Translations under genes and position numbers: made by a program
Shown: one piece after another, positions 8,428-17,291 of the stretch
Position numbering within the stretch: the first letter of the stretch is position 1
How the letters are laid out: each line of letters opens with the position of its first letter
The notes under the pieces: model-generated
The model's input: the letters and a program-made list of their open reading frames with translations, nothing else
What the model was told of the DNA's origin: nothing
The model's database searches: none
Assembly: GCF_030813795.1 (NCBI RefSeq)
Contig: NZ_JAUSUX010000002.1
Span: forward strand, 62,001 to 126,000
DNA length: 64,000 bases
Reading direction: 5' to 3'
Source: Desulfofundulus luciae
GTDB taxonomy: Bacteria > Bacillota > Desulfotomaculia > Desulfotomaculales > Desulfovirgulaceae

Positions 8428-8666
8428 CATTTGGCGTAATTAAGGGATCCCGGGAAGCTCCGGTTCATTTTTGCAGCCTTCCTGCATAGGATATTAACGA
8501 AAAGATTTTACCGGCAACCTCATAAAAGTTTAAGATATGCCAACAACCTGGCGCCGCTTATCGACACAACTTTTTCTTTTCAGCGGCAGGAAATTGATTC
8601 TTGCGCCGCGAATAATAGCCAGTGATTCAGCCAGGCGGGTAACAGCAATGTAAAAGGAGGGATAAT

Positions 8667-9686
8667 GTGGAATGGTCTACCCTCGGCCGCCCGCGAAATT
8701 CCTGTCGTGGTGGTATCCATCCCCGCAATTTCCGCCTTACTTTGCTGGCCCTGTGTCTGTTTCTCGTAGTCGTAGCGGGAAGCCTGGTCTTTGCCGGGTA
8801 TGCCCGGGCGAAGAAACATATTACCCTGGTGGTAGACGGAAAGGAAGTTACCCTGGAAACCCGGGTCAACACAGTGGGAGATCTTTTGGAAACACAGGGT
8901 ATCCGGTTAGGTTCCTGGGACCGGGTGGAACCCGATCCTTCTGCGCCGGTTACCGAAGGAATGCGGGTGGTTGTTAGACGGGCGGTCCCGGTTACGGTAA
9001 CTGCTGACGGAAAGACGTTAAAACTGCTCACTGCGGCACCCACTGTCCGGGAAGCGCTTCAAGAGGCGGAGGTTGTGCCGGGCAGGGAAGACATAGTTAC
9101 GCCCGGCCCCGCAGAAAAAATCCGCCCCGAAATGGCCATTCGCGTGATCAGGGTGCGCCAGGTGGCCAGGGAAATAATGGTTCCCGTCCCTTATTCGATT
9201 CGCCGGGAACCGGATCCCGGCCTGATGCGCGGGCAGGTAAAGGTGGTTCGGGCCGGCCGGCAGGGAAAGGAAAAGCAGCGCTGGGTGCTGGTCTACCATG
9301 ACGGGCGGGAAGTTAAACGGGTCATGGAAGCCAGCCAGGTGGTTACCCCGCCCGTGGACCGGGTTGTCCGGGTGGGCACGCTGCAGCAGGTTTCCCGGGG
9401 CGGCCGGGACATCCGGTTCAGCCGGGTAATTAATATGGTGGCTACTGCCTATACTTATACGGGTAACAACACTGCCTACGGAGTGCCCCCGCGTGTTGGC
9501 GTGGCCGCAGTGGATCCCCGGGTTATTCCCCTGGGTACCCGCCTTTATGTAGAGGGTTATGGTTATGCCACGGCTCTTGATGTGGGTTCCAGCATTCGAG
9601 GGAACCGGGTTGACCTGTTCATGGAAAATGCAGCCGAAGCCAGACGCTGGGGTGTTCGCCGGGTGAATGTTTACGTTTTGGATTAG
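8667..9686 (+). CDS. yabE: YabE-like cell-wall protein (DUF348, G5, 3D domains)
   Basis: A 339-residue secreted or membrane-anchored protein. An N-terminal hydrophobic helix (about residues 22-45) precedes two DUF348-type repeats (from ITLVVDGKEV and VTVTADGKTL), a G5 domain near residues 150-225, and a C-terminal 3D domain whose DVGSSIRGNRVDLF carries its conserved aspartates. The 3D domain relates to lytic transglycosylase-like catalytic folds, so a peptidoglycan-remodelling role in growth or spore outgrowth is expected, as for YabE and resuscitation-promoting factors. The GTG at 8667 follows an AAAGGAGG site by six bases. Its position before rsmA matches Bacillus, although the usual rnmV between them is absent. 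About 300 bases upstream (8428-8666) show no other gene. Confidence 0.85.
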   Translation: MEWSTLGRPRNSCRGGIHPRNFRLTLLALCLFLVVVAGSLVFAGYARAKKHITLVVDGKEVTLETRVNTVGDLLETQGIRLGSWDRVEPDPSAPVTEGMRVVVRRAVPVTVTADGKTLKLLTAAPTVREALQEAEVVPGREDIVTPGPAEKIRPEMAIRVIRVRQVAREIMVPVPYSIRREPDPGLMRGQVKVVRAGRQGKEKQRWVLVYHDGREVKRVMEASQVVTPPVDRVVRVGTLQQVSRGGRDIRFSRVINMVATAYTYTGNNTAYGVPPRVGVAAVDPRVIPLGTRLYVEGYGYATALDVGSSIRGNRVDLFMENAAEARRWGVRRVNVYVLD

Positions 9687-9765
9687 AAGTTAGATATTGG
9701 AAGGCAGCAACGAGAGCCGCGTTCTTTCCAAAAGAGTTTTTGTTAACATGTATTAAAAGGTGATT

Positions 9766-9790
9766 AAAAAGGGGTAAATTCCCCTTTTTT
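9766..9790 (+). terminator. Rho-independent terminator
   Basis: AAAAAGGGG and CCCCTTTTT form a 9-bp stem around a six-base loop, continuing into a T-run; the A-rich left arm could also work on the other strand. Confidence 0.75.
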
Positions 9791-9859
9791 TAATTTATCA
9801 GGGAAAGTAGATGGGGTATAATATGAGTATGTTAATAAGTGGCGGGTGAGGGTTTGGGA

Positions 9860-10750
9860 GTGTCCGAGCAGGTTTCCTTCGGCCGGGTAAGGGCCATTTT
9901 AGAAAAGCACAATATTCGTTTGCGCAAGTCGCTGGGACAAAACTTTTTAATAGATGGCAATATCGTGCGTAAAATCGTGACGGCCAGCCGTGTTACACCC
10001 GGGGATGTGGTAGTGGAAATAGGTCCGGGGGCGGGTATCCTCACGGCGGCCCTGGCCGGCACCTGCGCCCATGTGGTGGCCGTGGAGCTGGACAAAAGGC
10101 TGTTACCCGTGCTGGAAGAGGTTTTGGGCGGCCTGCAGAATGTCACCGTGGTGCTTAAAGACGCCCTGGAAGTAGATTTCGACCGGCTGGTGTCCAGGGT
10201 CACGGGAGCAACAACCTACAAAGTGGTGGCCAATCTCCCCTATTACATCACCACCCCCCTGATCATGCACCTTTTACGGGGGCAATCCGGTGTTGCCGGA
10301 ATGGTGCTCATGATCCAGTTGGAGGTTGCCGACAGGCTTGTGGCCAGGCCCGGAAGCAAGGACTATGGGGCGTTTACTGTTACGGTGCAATATTATTGCC
10401 GCCCGGAGATTCTCTTTCGTGTTCCCCGGACGGTTTTTTTCCCCCAGCCCGAAGTGGATTCGGCGGTGGTCCGGCTGGCCAAACGGCAGGAACCGGAAGT
10501 GGTGGTTGACAATGAGGATCTTTTTTTCACCCTGGTGCGGGGAGCCTTTGGCCAGAGACGCAAAACGCTGGCCAACGCCCTGGCCGGGGCTAAAATTTTT
10601 CCCGGCTGGACCCGGGCGACCTGGGAGGAAGTCTTAAAGCGTGCCGGCATTGATTCCCGTTGCCGGGGCGAGACCCTGGGTCTGGCAGAATTTGCCGCCC
10701 TGGCCCGGGCCTGCCGGCAACGCCTGATGGAAAGCGGCATTTCCTCATGA
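9860..10750 (+). CDS. rsmA: 16S rRNA dimethyladenosine transferase RsmA (KsgA)
   Basis: It dimethylates two adjacent adenines in the 3' terminal hairpin of 16S rRNA during small-subunit maturation, using S-adenosylmethionine. Visible motifs are RLRKSLGQNFL near the N-terminus, the SAM-binding VVEIGPGAGILT, ELDKRL, the catalytic NLPYYITTP and FFPQPEVDSAV. The GTG at 9860 is preferred because GGTGAGGG precedes it by eight bases and the result fits the family; a GTG at 9839 would add seven residues but has no ribosome-binding site. A TATAAT hexamer at 9817-9822 is a likely -10. Synteny with the YabE-like gene is conserved. Confidence 0.95.
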   Translation: MSEQVSFGRVRAILEKHNIRLRKSLGQNFLIDGNIVRKIVTASRVTPGDVVVEIGPGAGILTAALAGTCAHVVAVELDKRLLPVLEEVLGGLQNVTVVLKDALEVDFDRLVSRVTGATTYKVVANLPYYITTPLIMHLLRGQSGVAGMVLMIQLEVADRLVARPGSKDYGAFTVTVQYYCRPEILFRVPRTVFFPQPEVDSAVVRLAKRQEPEVVVDNEDLFFTLVRGAFGQRRKTLANALAGAKIFPGWTRATWEEVLKRAGIDSRCRGETLGLAEFAALARACRQRLMESGISS

Positions 10751-10827
10751 GGAACACGGCAATTAATTCTGGCTGGTAGTCTTCCTGTTTAAGCATTAGA
10801 GCTTGTGACGTCATGGGGAGGTATGCC

Positions 10828-11298
10828 ATGTATTTTACCAGTCCTACTAAAGGAAGATTAACCTTTGAACAAATGATGGCCGATATCATGGGCTATATTA
10901 CCGGCCTGCCCAGTTCGGCTTACAAGATTATTGTTGGTTCCGATTCCCAGGTGAAGCAGGAAACCTGTTTCATCACGGCTGTTATTGTTCACCGGTTGGG
11001 CAAGGGCGCCCGCTATTATTACCGCAAAAAGATCCAGCGCAAAATTAAAAGCTTGAGGCAGAAAATCTTTTACGAAACCGCCCTGAGTCTGGAATTGGGC
11101 GGCTTAATTGCCAGGCATTTTGCCGAGTGCGGTCTGGACGATTTGCAGGTGGAAATCCACATCGATGTGGGTACCCATGGCGAAACCAGAGATCTGATCC
11201 GGGAAGTGGTAGGTATGGTCACGGGGAGCGGCTTCCAGGCCAAGATTAAGCCCGAAGCTTATGGTGCTTCCAGCGTGGCCGACAAGCATACAAAATAG
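10828..11298 (+). CDS. YkuK-family RNase H-like protein (DUF458)
   Basis: The start MYFTSPTKGRLTFEQ and the motifs IIVGSDSQ, IHIDVGTHGETRDLI and PEAYGASSVADKHTK match the Bacillus YkuK family, predicted to have an RNase H-like fold. The aspartates in GSDSQ and DVGTHG would sit where catalytic metal ligands are expected, but no activity is established for the family to my knowledge. The ATG at 10828 is preferred over 10813: GGGGAGG precedes it at good spacing and the family begins MYF. It lies alone between rsmA and the rubredoxin-like gene. Confidence 0.8.
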   Translation: MYFTSPTKGRLTFEQMMADIMGYITGLPSSAYKIIVGSDSQVKQETCFITAVIVHRLGKGARYYYRKKIQRKIKSLRQKIFYETALSLELGGLIARHFAECGLDDLQVEIHIDVGTHGETRDLIREVVGMVTGSGFQAKIKPEAYGASSVADKHTK

Positions 11299-11375
11299 GT
11301 TGCCCTTCCGGTTGGGCCGGTATACTTTTCGACAAATTTATTAATAATTTTTAAGCCAAAATGGAAAATTGGCCC

Positions 11376-11404
11376 TTGATAGTAAGGATAATTATTATTA
11401 TAAT
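11376..11404 (+). promoter_or_regulatory. Sigma-A promoter for the rubredoxin/rubrerythrin pair
   Basis: TTGATA (11376-11381), a 17-base spacer and TATAAT (11399-11404), about 60 bases before the first start codon. Confidence 0.75.
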
Positions 11405-11466
11405 ATAGGCAGGGTGATTATCAACAGGGTTTTTCAAAATAGCCATCGAAGGAGGCGAAAGAATCA

Positions 11467-11799
11467 ATGAAATGGCGTTGTGGTGTTTGTGGTTACATCC
11501 ATGATGGGGATCAACCCCCGGAAAAATGTCCGAAATGTGGTGCCCCGCGGGAAAAGTTCGCCCAATTGACTGATGAAGAAGCCAGGCTCATCGAGCGCTC
11601 CCGCTACACCAACAATCTCCACGCCAAACTGATTGCCCTCATGCAAAAGGTGGAAGCTCTGGCCGATGAAGGTATCAAGGATAATCTGGATCCCGGCTGC
11701 CTCACCGTATTCCAGGCGGCCAAAAAACAGGCCCACATTTTGGCCCAGATGGCCAAAGCCGAAATCCAGACCCACATCTCCAAGGGCAAATGGGGTTAA
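11467..11799 (+). CDS. Rubredoxin-like protein with C-terminal helical domain
   Basis: The first 35 residues form a compact rubredoxin-type iron site, CGVCGYIHDGDQPPEKCPKCG, with the short spacing typical of rubrerythrin tails. The remaining 70 residues are predicted helical, with no family that I recognise. It likely passes electrons to a cytoplasmic oxidative-stress enzyme; the neighbouring rubrerythrin, 64 bases downstream, is the obvious partner. An AAGGAGG site precedes the ATG. The helical half has no visible iron ligands of the ferritin type, so it is not a second rubrerythrin. Confidence 0.75.
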   Translation: MKWRCGVCGYIHDGDQPPEKCPKCGAPREKFAQLTDEEARLIERSRYTNNLHAKLIALMQKVEALADEGIKDNLDPGCLTVFQAAKKQAHILAQMAKAEIQTHISKGKWG

Positions 11800-11863
11800 A
11801 ATTTAATTCTCATTGAGTTATTAAATTAGTTTTAAAAAAGAAACAGGGGAGGATGATGATTGT

Positions 11864-12400
11864 ATGAAACCTCTTGCCGGTTCCCGTACGGAAGCCAATT
11901 TAAAGGCTGCTTTTGCGGGGGAATCCCAGGCCCGCAACAAGTATACATATTTTGCTTCCGAGGCCAAAAAGGCCGGCTACGAGCAAATCGCTGCCATTTT
12001 CCAGGAAACGGCCGATAATGAAAAGGAACACGCCAAGCGCATCCTGAAATTCCTGGGAGGCATTGGCGATACGGCGGCCAACCTGGAGGCTGCCGCTCAA
12101 GGGGAGAACTATGAATGGACCACCATGTACAAAGAATTTGCCGCCGTGGCCAGAGAAGAGGGCTTTACCGAGATTGCTGCCTTTTTTGAAGGCGTGGCCC
12201 GGGTGGAAGAGGAGCATGAGAGGCGTTTCCGGGCCCTGTTGCAGAATTTGAGGGAAGGAAAAGTGTTCAAGAAAGAAGGGTCGGTACGCTGGAAGTGCCG
12301 CAACTGCGGTCACATCCATGAGGGTGCCGAGGCGCCGAAAGTATGCCCGGTATGTAATCATCTCCAGGCCTTTTTCGAGCTGCTTTGTGAGAATTATTAA
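11864..12400 (+). CDS. Rubrerythrin
   Basis: A 178-residue protein with the classic order: a ferritin-like diiron four-helix bundle ([36 protein letters not shown]) and a C-terminal rubredoxin domain ([20 protein letters not shown]). It reduces hydrogen peroxide in anaerobes, taking electrons from NADH via rubredoxin-type carriers. It is probably co-transcribed with the rubredoxin-like gene upstream, forming an oxygen-defence pair. The start ATG follows a GGGGAGG site. Full-length, with no missing key residues seen. Confidence 0.93.
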   Translation: MKPLAGSRTEANLKAAFAGESQARNKYTYFASEAKKAGYEQIAAIFQETADNEKEHAKRILKFLGGIGDTAANLEAAAQGENYEWTTMYKEFAAVAREEGFTEIAAFFEGVARVEEEHERRFRALLQNLREGKVFKKEGSVRWKCRNCGHIHEGAEAPKVCPVCNHLQAFFELLCENY

Positions 12401-12463
12401 ATTGAAAAGGTGCGGCGTCGGGAAGGATATGTTTGAAAAAGAGGCGTAAATACCAGGAATGGT

Positions 12464-12504
12464 GGCCTTTCGGGGCAGTTATCACCCGGAAGGCCGCTTT
12501 TTTT
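12464..12504 (+). terminator. Rho-independent terminator
   Basis: An 11-bp stem (12464-12474 with 12485-12495, one G-U pair) followed by a T-run; it closes the rubrerythrin unit. Confidence 0.8.
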
Positions 12505-12548
12505 CTGAGAACGCCGGTGACTTCGTGACCAAAGGTCCTTCATTTTGA

Positions 12549-13352
12549 TTATGTCAAGCCTTCCGGCAAACTGAAAGCTTCCAGCAAATCAAACCTTCTC
12601 TCCGGGTGGTAGCCCAGGTAGGTGACACCGTTGAGGCTGCGTTCCCGGGGCAGACCGCGGGCCAAATTTATAGCCTCCAGGCAATCGCCGATGATGGTTT
12701 CGGCAATACGCCGGGCGTGCACGGGGCTGCGGAAGGGAGAACCCAGGTGCCGGTGGGCAATGGTGGCCCCCACACCGGTTTTCAAGCCCTGTTTGGCGGC
12801 CAGAGCCAGGGCTACCGGGGGTACGGCCAGCTCCCGCAGGGGTATCTGGTCGAGGAACTTGCGGGAAACGGCGTGGGGGCCGTGGGAGGGGGAAGCCGGT
12901 CCTATTAATTGAGCCAGGCCCAGTTCCCGGTTTAAGGCCAGGCGTATTTCCAGCAGGTAGCTGGCCAGGTCGGAAAGCCGGACCAGTTCTCTGGCGGGGT
13001 AACAGTTGGTTAAAGCCAGGTCTACTCCTCTGGTGGTTACCGCCATGACCAGTTCCCGCAACACGTGCACGATGTCCCCGCCCATGTCCCCGTCCACAAA
13101 AAGAACGGCCTGCGCATCCAGTTTTTGGGCCCGGATTGCTCCCACCGCCCGGGGTATGTCGATGCCCAGGGCTTCCGCAAAAACCAGCGGTTGTACCAGC
13201 CGGGCGGGAAAACCCTGAATAATTTGTTCCGAGCAGTCATTACAGCCGTTGAGTACCGGGATCACCAGGTCCACGGGTACGGCCAGCAGGTTCTTTAAAA
13301 CTTTTTCCAAAGATGGAGCTTCGTTTTTCACCGGAACCACAGCTACCAGCAT
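12549..13352 (-). CDS. Family 2 glycosyltransferase-like protein
   Basis: A 267-residue cytosolic protein with a GT-A-type start (VAVVPVKNEAPSLEKVL) and a D-G-D sequence (VLFVDGDMGGD) that would bind the metal and nucleotide sugar. A conserved SPSHGPHAVSRKFL block follows. No membrane helices are seen. It is divergent to yabG, about 130 bases from the yabG start, so the two could share a regulatory region and it may act in spore or envelope polysaccharide synthesis. The acceptor and donor are unknown. The start ATG follows an AAAGGAGA site on the minus strand. Confidence 0.65.
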   Translation of the reverse strand: MLVAVVPVKNEAPSLEKVLKNLLAVPVDLVIPVLNGCNDCSEQIIQGFPARLVQPLVFAEALGIDIPRAVGAIRAQKLDAQAVLFVDGDMGGDIVHVLRELVMAVTTRGVDLALTNCYPARELVRLSDLASYLLEIRLALNRELGLAQLIGPASPSHGPHAVSRKFLDQIPLRELAVPPVALALAAKQGLKTGVGATIAHRHLGSPFRSPVHARRIAETIIGDCLEAINLARGLPRERSLNGVTYLGYHPERRFDLLEAFSLPEGLT

Positions 13353-13480
13353 CGGAATCTCCTTTCTTCAGCGGACTGATATATAACTTATGTAACCATA
13401 CTGTGCGTTCGTTACCATATGTCCTCACCCTTTCCGGAGGTTCCAACATAAAATGGGAAAAAAGTGAGGAGGAAGCCGCC

Positions 13481-14350
13481 GTGGAAGGAATCAAGGTCGG
13501 GGACATAGTGGGGCGGATTTCATACAGCTGCGATATCTTTTTTAAAGTGGTGGAGTTAACCGTAGGAAAAGACGGTAAAAAAAGTGCCCGTTTAAAGGGC
13601 CTGGATAAGCGCCTTTGTGCCACTGCTCCGGTGGAGGACCTGCGCAAGTTTGAGCCGGCTGAAGTCGCTGCCTTCTGGCATTCCTTTATGACCAAAAATC
13701 ACGAACACATGAAACGCATTTTTCAGCGCCGGGAACAGGACCGGCAACGCCTGGTCCGGGGTAACGACGTGGTCTCCAATTTAGGTAGTTTTGATGTTCC
13801 AGGTTCGGTGTTGCATATGGATGGCGACGGTGACTACCTGGATCTATGCCTGACTACCTACCGCCAGTTGGGCATACCGGCTTCCGGTTATCACATCGAT
13901 GAGGAAAAACAGCCAGAGGTGGTTATAGATCTGTTGCAACAACACCGCCCCGATATACTGGTGCTTACCGGTCACGACGGCATTGAAAAGGACACGCAAA
14001 ATTTTTCCGACCTGAACAGTTACCATAACTCCCGTTATTTTGTGGAAGCAGTAAAAAAAGCGCGTTTGTATGAAAAAAGCCGGGATGACCTGGTCATATT
14101 TGCGGGGGCCTGCCAGTCCCACTATGAAGCTATACTGGAGGCGGGTGCAAACTTTGCCAGTTCACCCCACCGGGTACTCATTCATACTTTTGACCCGGTG
14201 TTTGTGGTAGAAAAAATTGCCTATACCTCAATCTATGATCAGATCTCCTTAAAGGACATTATAGCCGGGACCATCACCGGGTTCCCCGGTATCGGCGGTG
14301 TGGAAACCAGGGGGAAATACCGCCTCGGGCTGCCTAAATCTCCTTATTAA
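13481..14350 (+). CDS. yabG: Sporulation-specific protease YabG
   Basis: A 290-residue protein matching YabG: VGDIVGRISYSCDIFFKV at the start, then VLHMDGDGDYLDLCL, PDILVLTGHDG and FAGACQSHYEAILEAGANFASSP. YabG processes coat and cortex-associated proteins during spore maturation in Bacillus and Clostridioides. The GTG at 13481 is chosen because AGGAGG at 13467-13472 precedes it by eight bases and the length then equals the Bacillus protein as I remember it; the longer frame from 13313 runs antisense through the glycosyltransferase start. Expression in the mother cell late in sporulation is expected. Confidence 0.92.
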   Translation: MEGIKVGDIVGRISYSCDIFFKVVELTVGKDGKKSARLKGLDKRLCATAPVEDLRKFEPAEVAAFWHSFMTKNHEHMKRIFQRREQDRQRLVRGNDVVSNLGSFDVPGSVLHMDGDGDYLDLCLTTYRQLGIPASGYHIDEEKQPEVVIDLLQQHRPDILVLTGHDGIEKDTQNFSDLNSYHNSRYFVEAVKKARLYEKSRDDLVIFAGACQSHYEAILEAGANFASSPHRVLIHTFDPVFVVEKIAYTSIYDQISLKDIIAGTITGFPGIGGVETRGKYRLGLPKSPY

Positions 14351-14472
14351 TAGGTTTATTAATAGGTGCCGCTTATTTCTCTGTAGCTTAAGCCTCCCTG
14401 CTAACAGGTTCCGTCACCCCTTCCAGTCCTTTTGCATATGATGGCACGAGGACCTTGAGGAGGGGTATTTTT

Positions 14473-15477
14473 ATGGAAAAGTATTTTCGCGTTTTGAAAA
14501 AATCCCGGGAAAAGCTTTTGCAGTTGCCCAATGTGACCGGGGTAGGAATTGGCCTCAAACAGGTGTCCGGCGAAACCACCAATCACCCCGCCCTCATTAT
14601 CTTTGTGAAAAAAAAGGTGCCGTCCGACGGCCTGATCCGCGCACAACAGGTGCCGGCCTACATTGACGGATTGCCTACCGATATCATAGAAATCGGCGAG
14701 GTCAGGTTGCTTTCCCTGCGTACGGGGAAAGAGCGACCGGCGCGACCGGGAATGAGCATCGGTCACTACAAGATCAGCGCCGGTACCTTTGGTGCGGTGG
14801 TGAAGGACCGGGTTACCAAGGAGCCGCTGATTTTAAGCAACAACCACATTCTGGCCAATGCCACCGACGGGAAGGATGGGCGGGCTGCCATCGGGGATCC
14901 CATCCTGCAACCGGGTCCCCATGACGGCGGTCAGGCCGGGGACCGCATTGGCACGTTGTTGCGCTTTTCGCCCCTGTTGCGCAGCGTCCAGGAGGCCGAA
15001 TGCCCGGTGGCAGAAGCTCTGGTCAGGGCGGGCAATCTACTGATCCGCCTGGTCAGGCCCCACTACCAGTTAAAAATGTTCCAACATTACCGGGGCGGCA
15101 ATATTATCGACGCCGCCGTGGCCCGTCCGGACGACCCCGGCTTAATTGACGATGAGATTCTGGAAATTGGGAAGATAGAAGGTGTGGCCCGGGTGGCCCC
15201 GGGTCAGGGGGTAATGAAAAGCGGTCGTACCAGCGGAATTTCCGAGGGTTCAGTTACCGCCATTGGGGTAACCCTGGAAGTGGAGATAGGCAATGACGAA
15301 AAGGGCTGGTTTACCGACCAGGTGGTCACCGACATGACTTCCCGGCCCGGAGACAGCGGTTCTTTAGTGCTGGATCGTGAGAAGCGGGCCGTGGGACTTT
15401 TATTTGCCGGTTCTGATAAATACACGGTTTTTAACCGCATCGAACAGGTGCTCTCCCGTCTGGAGGTAGAGTTTTAA
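14473..15477 (+). CDS. Trypsin-like serine protease, NAL1-type
   Basis: The N-terminal third (LPNVTGVGIGLKQVSGETT, ALIIFVKKKVP) is the NAL1-type lead domain. The protease part shows SNNHIL (catalytic His), IIDAAVARP (Asp) and RPGDSGSLV (Ser), a complete triad. No signal peptide is seen, so it is probably cytoplasmic or spore-internal. The ATG at 14473 follows GAGGAGGGG by eight bases. It lies 122 bases after yabG on the same strand; a role in spore proteolysis is possible but not shown. Substrates are unknown. Confidence 0.7.
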   Translation: MEKYFRVLKKSREKLLQLPNVTGVGIGLKQVSGETTNHPALIIFVKKKVPSDGLIRAQQVPAYIDGLPTDIIEIGEVRLLSLRTGKERPARPGMSIGHYKISAGTFGAVVKDRVTKEPLILSNNHILANATDGKDGRAAIGDPILQPGPHDGGQAGDRIGTLLRFSPLLRSVQEAECPVAEALVRAGNLLIRLVRPHYQLKMFQHYRGGNIIDAAVARPDDPGLIDDEILEIGKIEGVARVAPGQGVMKSGRTSGISEGSVTAIGVTLEVEIGNDEKGWFTDQVVTDMTSRPGDSGSLVLDREKRAVGLLFAGSDKYTVFNRIEQVLSRLEVEF

Positions 15478-15520
15478 AGGCTTGTTGCCTTGAGCAAAGG
15501 TCGTAGCTAGAGGTGAAGCG

Positions 15521-15916
15521 GTGGTGATTGATCATTTCCTTCCGGGTGGTGCGGAGGTTGCCCTGGTAATGCTGGGAGGAAAAATCCCGGCTATTGGACC
15601 GCTAATTGGTACCCGCCAGGAAGCCGTAAGAATAGCCCGCTGCTTTATGGAAAAAATCGATGCCCTGACTGACCGTTCCCGGTCTTTTCAGATAGTGACC
15701 GCACGCCAATCCGACGGCCGCTATGCCCTGCTTTTGGAGGGTGAAGGGGTAGTCATGAAGGTATTGCATAATATAGATGAATTGTTGCTCTGGCGTTTTC
15801 GCAAGGCCTTTCGGCGGGGCTTATTCATCTTAACGGTCTTTTTTAAAGGGGAAGCGGGGATGGAATGCCTGGCCGTTACCGAGGGATTGGGAGCGGTCAT
15901 TTATACCCCCGGCTGA
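15521..15916 (+). CDS. Hypothetical protein, 131 aa
   Basis: I do not recognise a family. The protein is compact, with a hydrophobic start (AEVALVMLGGKIPAIGPLIG), a basic middle (LLWRFRKAFRRG) and an EGLGAVIYTPG end. The double GTG start at 15521 follows AGAGGTGA. It lies 44 bases after the NAL1-type protease and could be in its operon. Codon use resembles the neighbours, which supports a real gene. Confidence 0.5.
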   Translation: MVIDHFLPGGAEVALVMLGGKIPAIGPLIGTRQEAVRIARCFMEKIDALTDRSRSFQIVTARQSDGRYALLLEGEGVVMKVLHNIDELLLWRFRKAFRRGLFILTVFFKGEAGMECLAVTEGLGAVIYTPG

Positions 15917-16108
15917 CGGAAATAACAGAATATCCCAGTGGACGCAGAAGATGTATAATCAGCCAGTAAAGGAGGGTATCTGGATCCCCTGCTAATTTTA
16001 TGGCGGATTGCGTCGAAATAACGCTTTTGCCGGAAAGTGGCTTTTTTGATAGATTAGATAAAAACGCCCGGGACAACCAGGGCGTAAAAAAAGAAAAGGA
16101 GTGTGGCC

Positions 16109-17152
16109 ATGAACAAAAGCTTAAAGTCGCTGGCCGGTGTGATTTTAGGTGCGCTGTTGTTATTGGGGCTGTTTTTTTCTCCGGCCCTCGCCCAGGCCGC
16201 CGTCCCCTGCGGTTTTAACTATTTAGACGGCAGTGAGGGGCAAAAAGTTCCCACTCCGGAAGTCACCCCGGCCGCCCGGCAGGCAACCCCCACCCCGGAA
16301 GAGAGCCGTATGCTGGCCCTGGTTAATTACCAGAGGAGCAAAAAAGGCCTGCCGGCCTTCCGGACCGATTCCCGGCTGGTGGAACTGGCCCGGCAGAGGG
16401 CCGGCGAGATGGTGGACAGGGGTCTGGGCGGATTGTCCGGCTCACTGCCCCAACTGTTAAAAGCGAAGGGGATCAGTTACACTTATGCCGCCCAAACCCT
16501 GGTTCTGGCCCAATCGGTGGACAGCGCCTACCGGGCTTTAATTAAGTCTGCGGGCTACCGGCAGGATATACTGGGCACCAGATATGACCGGATAGGAGTG
16601 GGCGTAGCCCGGCAGGGCTCCAGGCTGTATATAGTGCAGCTATTGGTGGGTGGACAAGGCGGGTTGTCACAGCAGGAGCCTGCATCTCAACCTGCACCTC
16701 AGGCCGCGCCTCAACCTGCGCAACCGCAGCTTGATCCACGGCCGGTACCGCAGCCCGGGCCGGTAAGCGGTCTTACGGTAGACGAGCAGCAGATGCTCCA
16801 ACTGGTCAACCAGGAGCGGGCGCGTTACGGCCTGGCCCCGTTGAAAGTGAACATGGAGCTGGTGAAGGTAGCCCGGCTCAAAGCGAAGGATATGGTGGAA
16901 AAAGACTATTTCAGCCACACCTCGCCCACCTACGGCAGTCCCTTTGAAATGATGAGCCGGTTTGGCATCACCTATCGTTATGCCGGCGAGAACCTGGCGG
17001 GTGCACCCACGGTGGATATTGCCCATGAAAACTTGATGAATTCCCCCGGCCACCGGGCCAACATCTTAAACGCCAATTTTAAGGAGATCGGTATAGGCGT
17101 GGTTCCCAGTCCCCGCTACGGCAAGATTTTCGTGCAGATGTTCGCTGGTTGA
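16109..17152 (+). CDS. Secreted protein with two SCP/CAP domains (YkwD-like)
   Basis: The start at 16109 (AAAAGGAG upstream) gives a signal peptide (LKSLAGVILGALLLLGLFF, cleaved near ALAQA). A first CAP domain is degenerate: it keeps the LVNYQRSKKGLPAF opening but lacks the FSHTSP histidine segment. A Pro/Gln/Ala-rich linker joins a second, well-conserved CAP domain (FSHTSPTYG, AGENLAG, SPGHRANIL). CAP proteins of this type are often spore-coat-associated or exported; catalytic function is uncertain. The tandem layout with one eroded copy suggests duplication. It is a single-gene unit with a terminator. Confidence 0.8.
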   Translation: MNKSLKSLAGVILGALLLLGLFFSPALAQAAVPCGFNYLDGSEGQKVPTPEVTPAARQATPTPEESRMLALVNYQRSKKGLPAFRTDSRLVELARQRAGEMVDRGLGGLSGSLPQLLKAKGISYTYAAQTLVLAQSVDSAYRALIKSAGYRQDILGTRYDRIGVGVARQGSRLYIVQLLVGGQGGLSQQEPASQPAPQAAPQPAQPQLDPRPVPQPGPVSGLTVDEQQMLQLVNQERARYGLAPLKVNMELVKVARLKAKDMVEKDYFSHTSPTYGSPFEMMSRFGITYRYAGENLAGAPTVDIAHENLMNSPGHRANILNANFKEIGIGVVPSPRYGKIFVQMFAG

Positions 17153-17164
17153 CTGGATTCGGAA

Positions 17165-17199
17165 AATCTCCCGGTTTGCATTTAACCGGGGGATTTTTT
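17165..17199 (+). terminator. Rho-independent terminator
   Basis: A 12-bp AATCTCCCGGTT / AACCGGGGGATT stem (one imperfect pair), seven-base loop and T-run. Confidence 0.85.
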
Positions 17200-17291
17200 C
17201 TTTTTCTGGGGGATTGCCAAAATTCCGCACATTAATTGGCACGGCTCATATATATATTATAGACCACTCTTTGAAAGGAGGAGTACGCCCC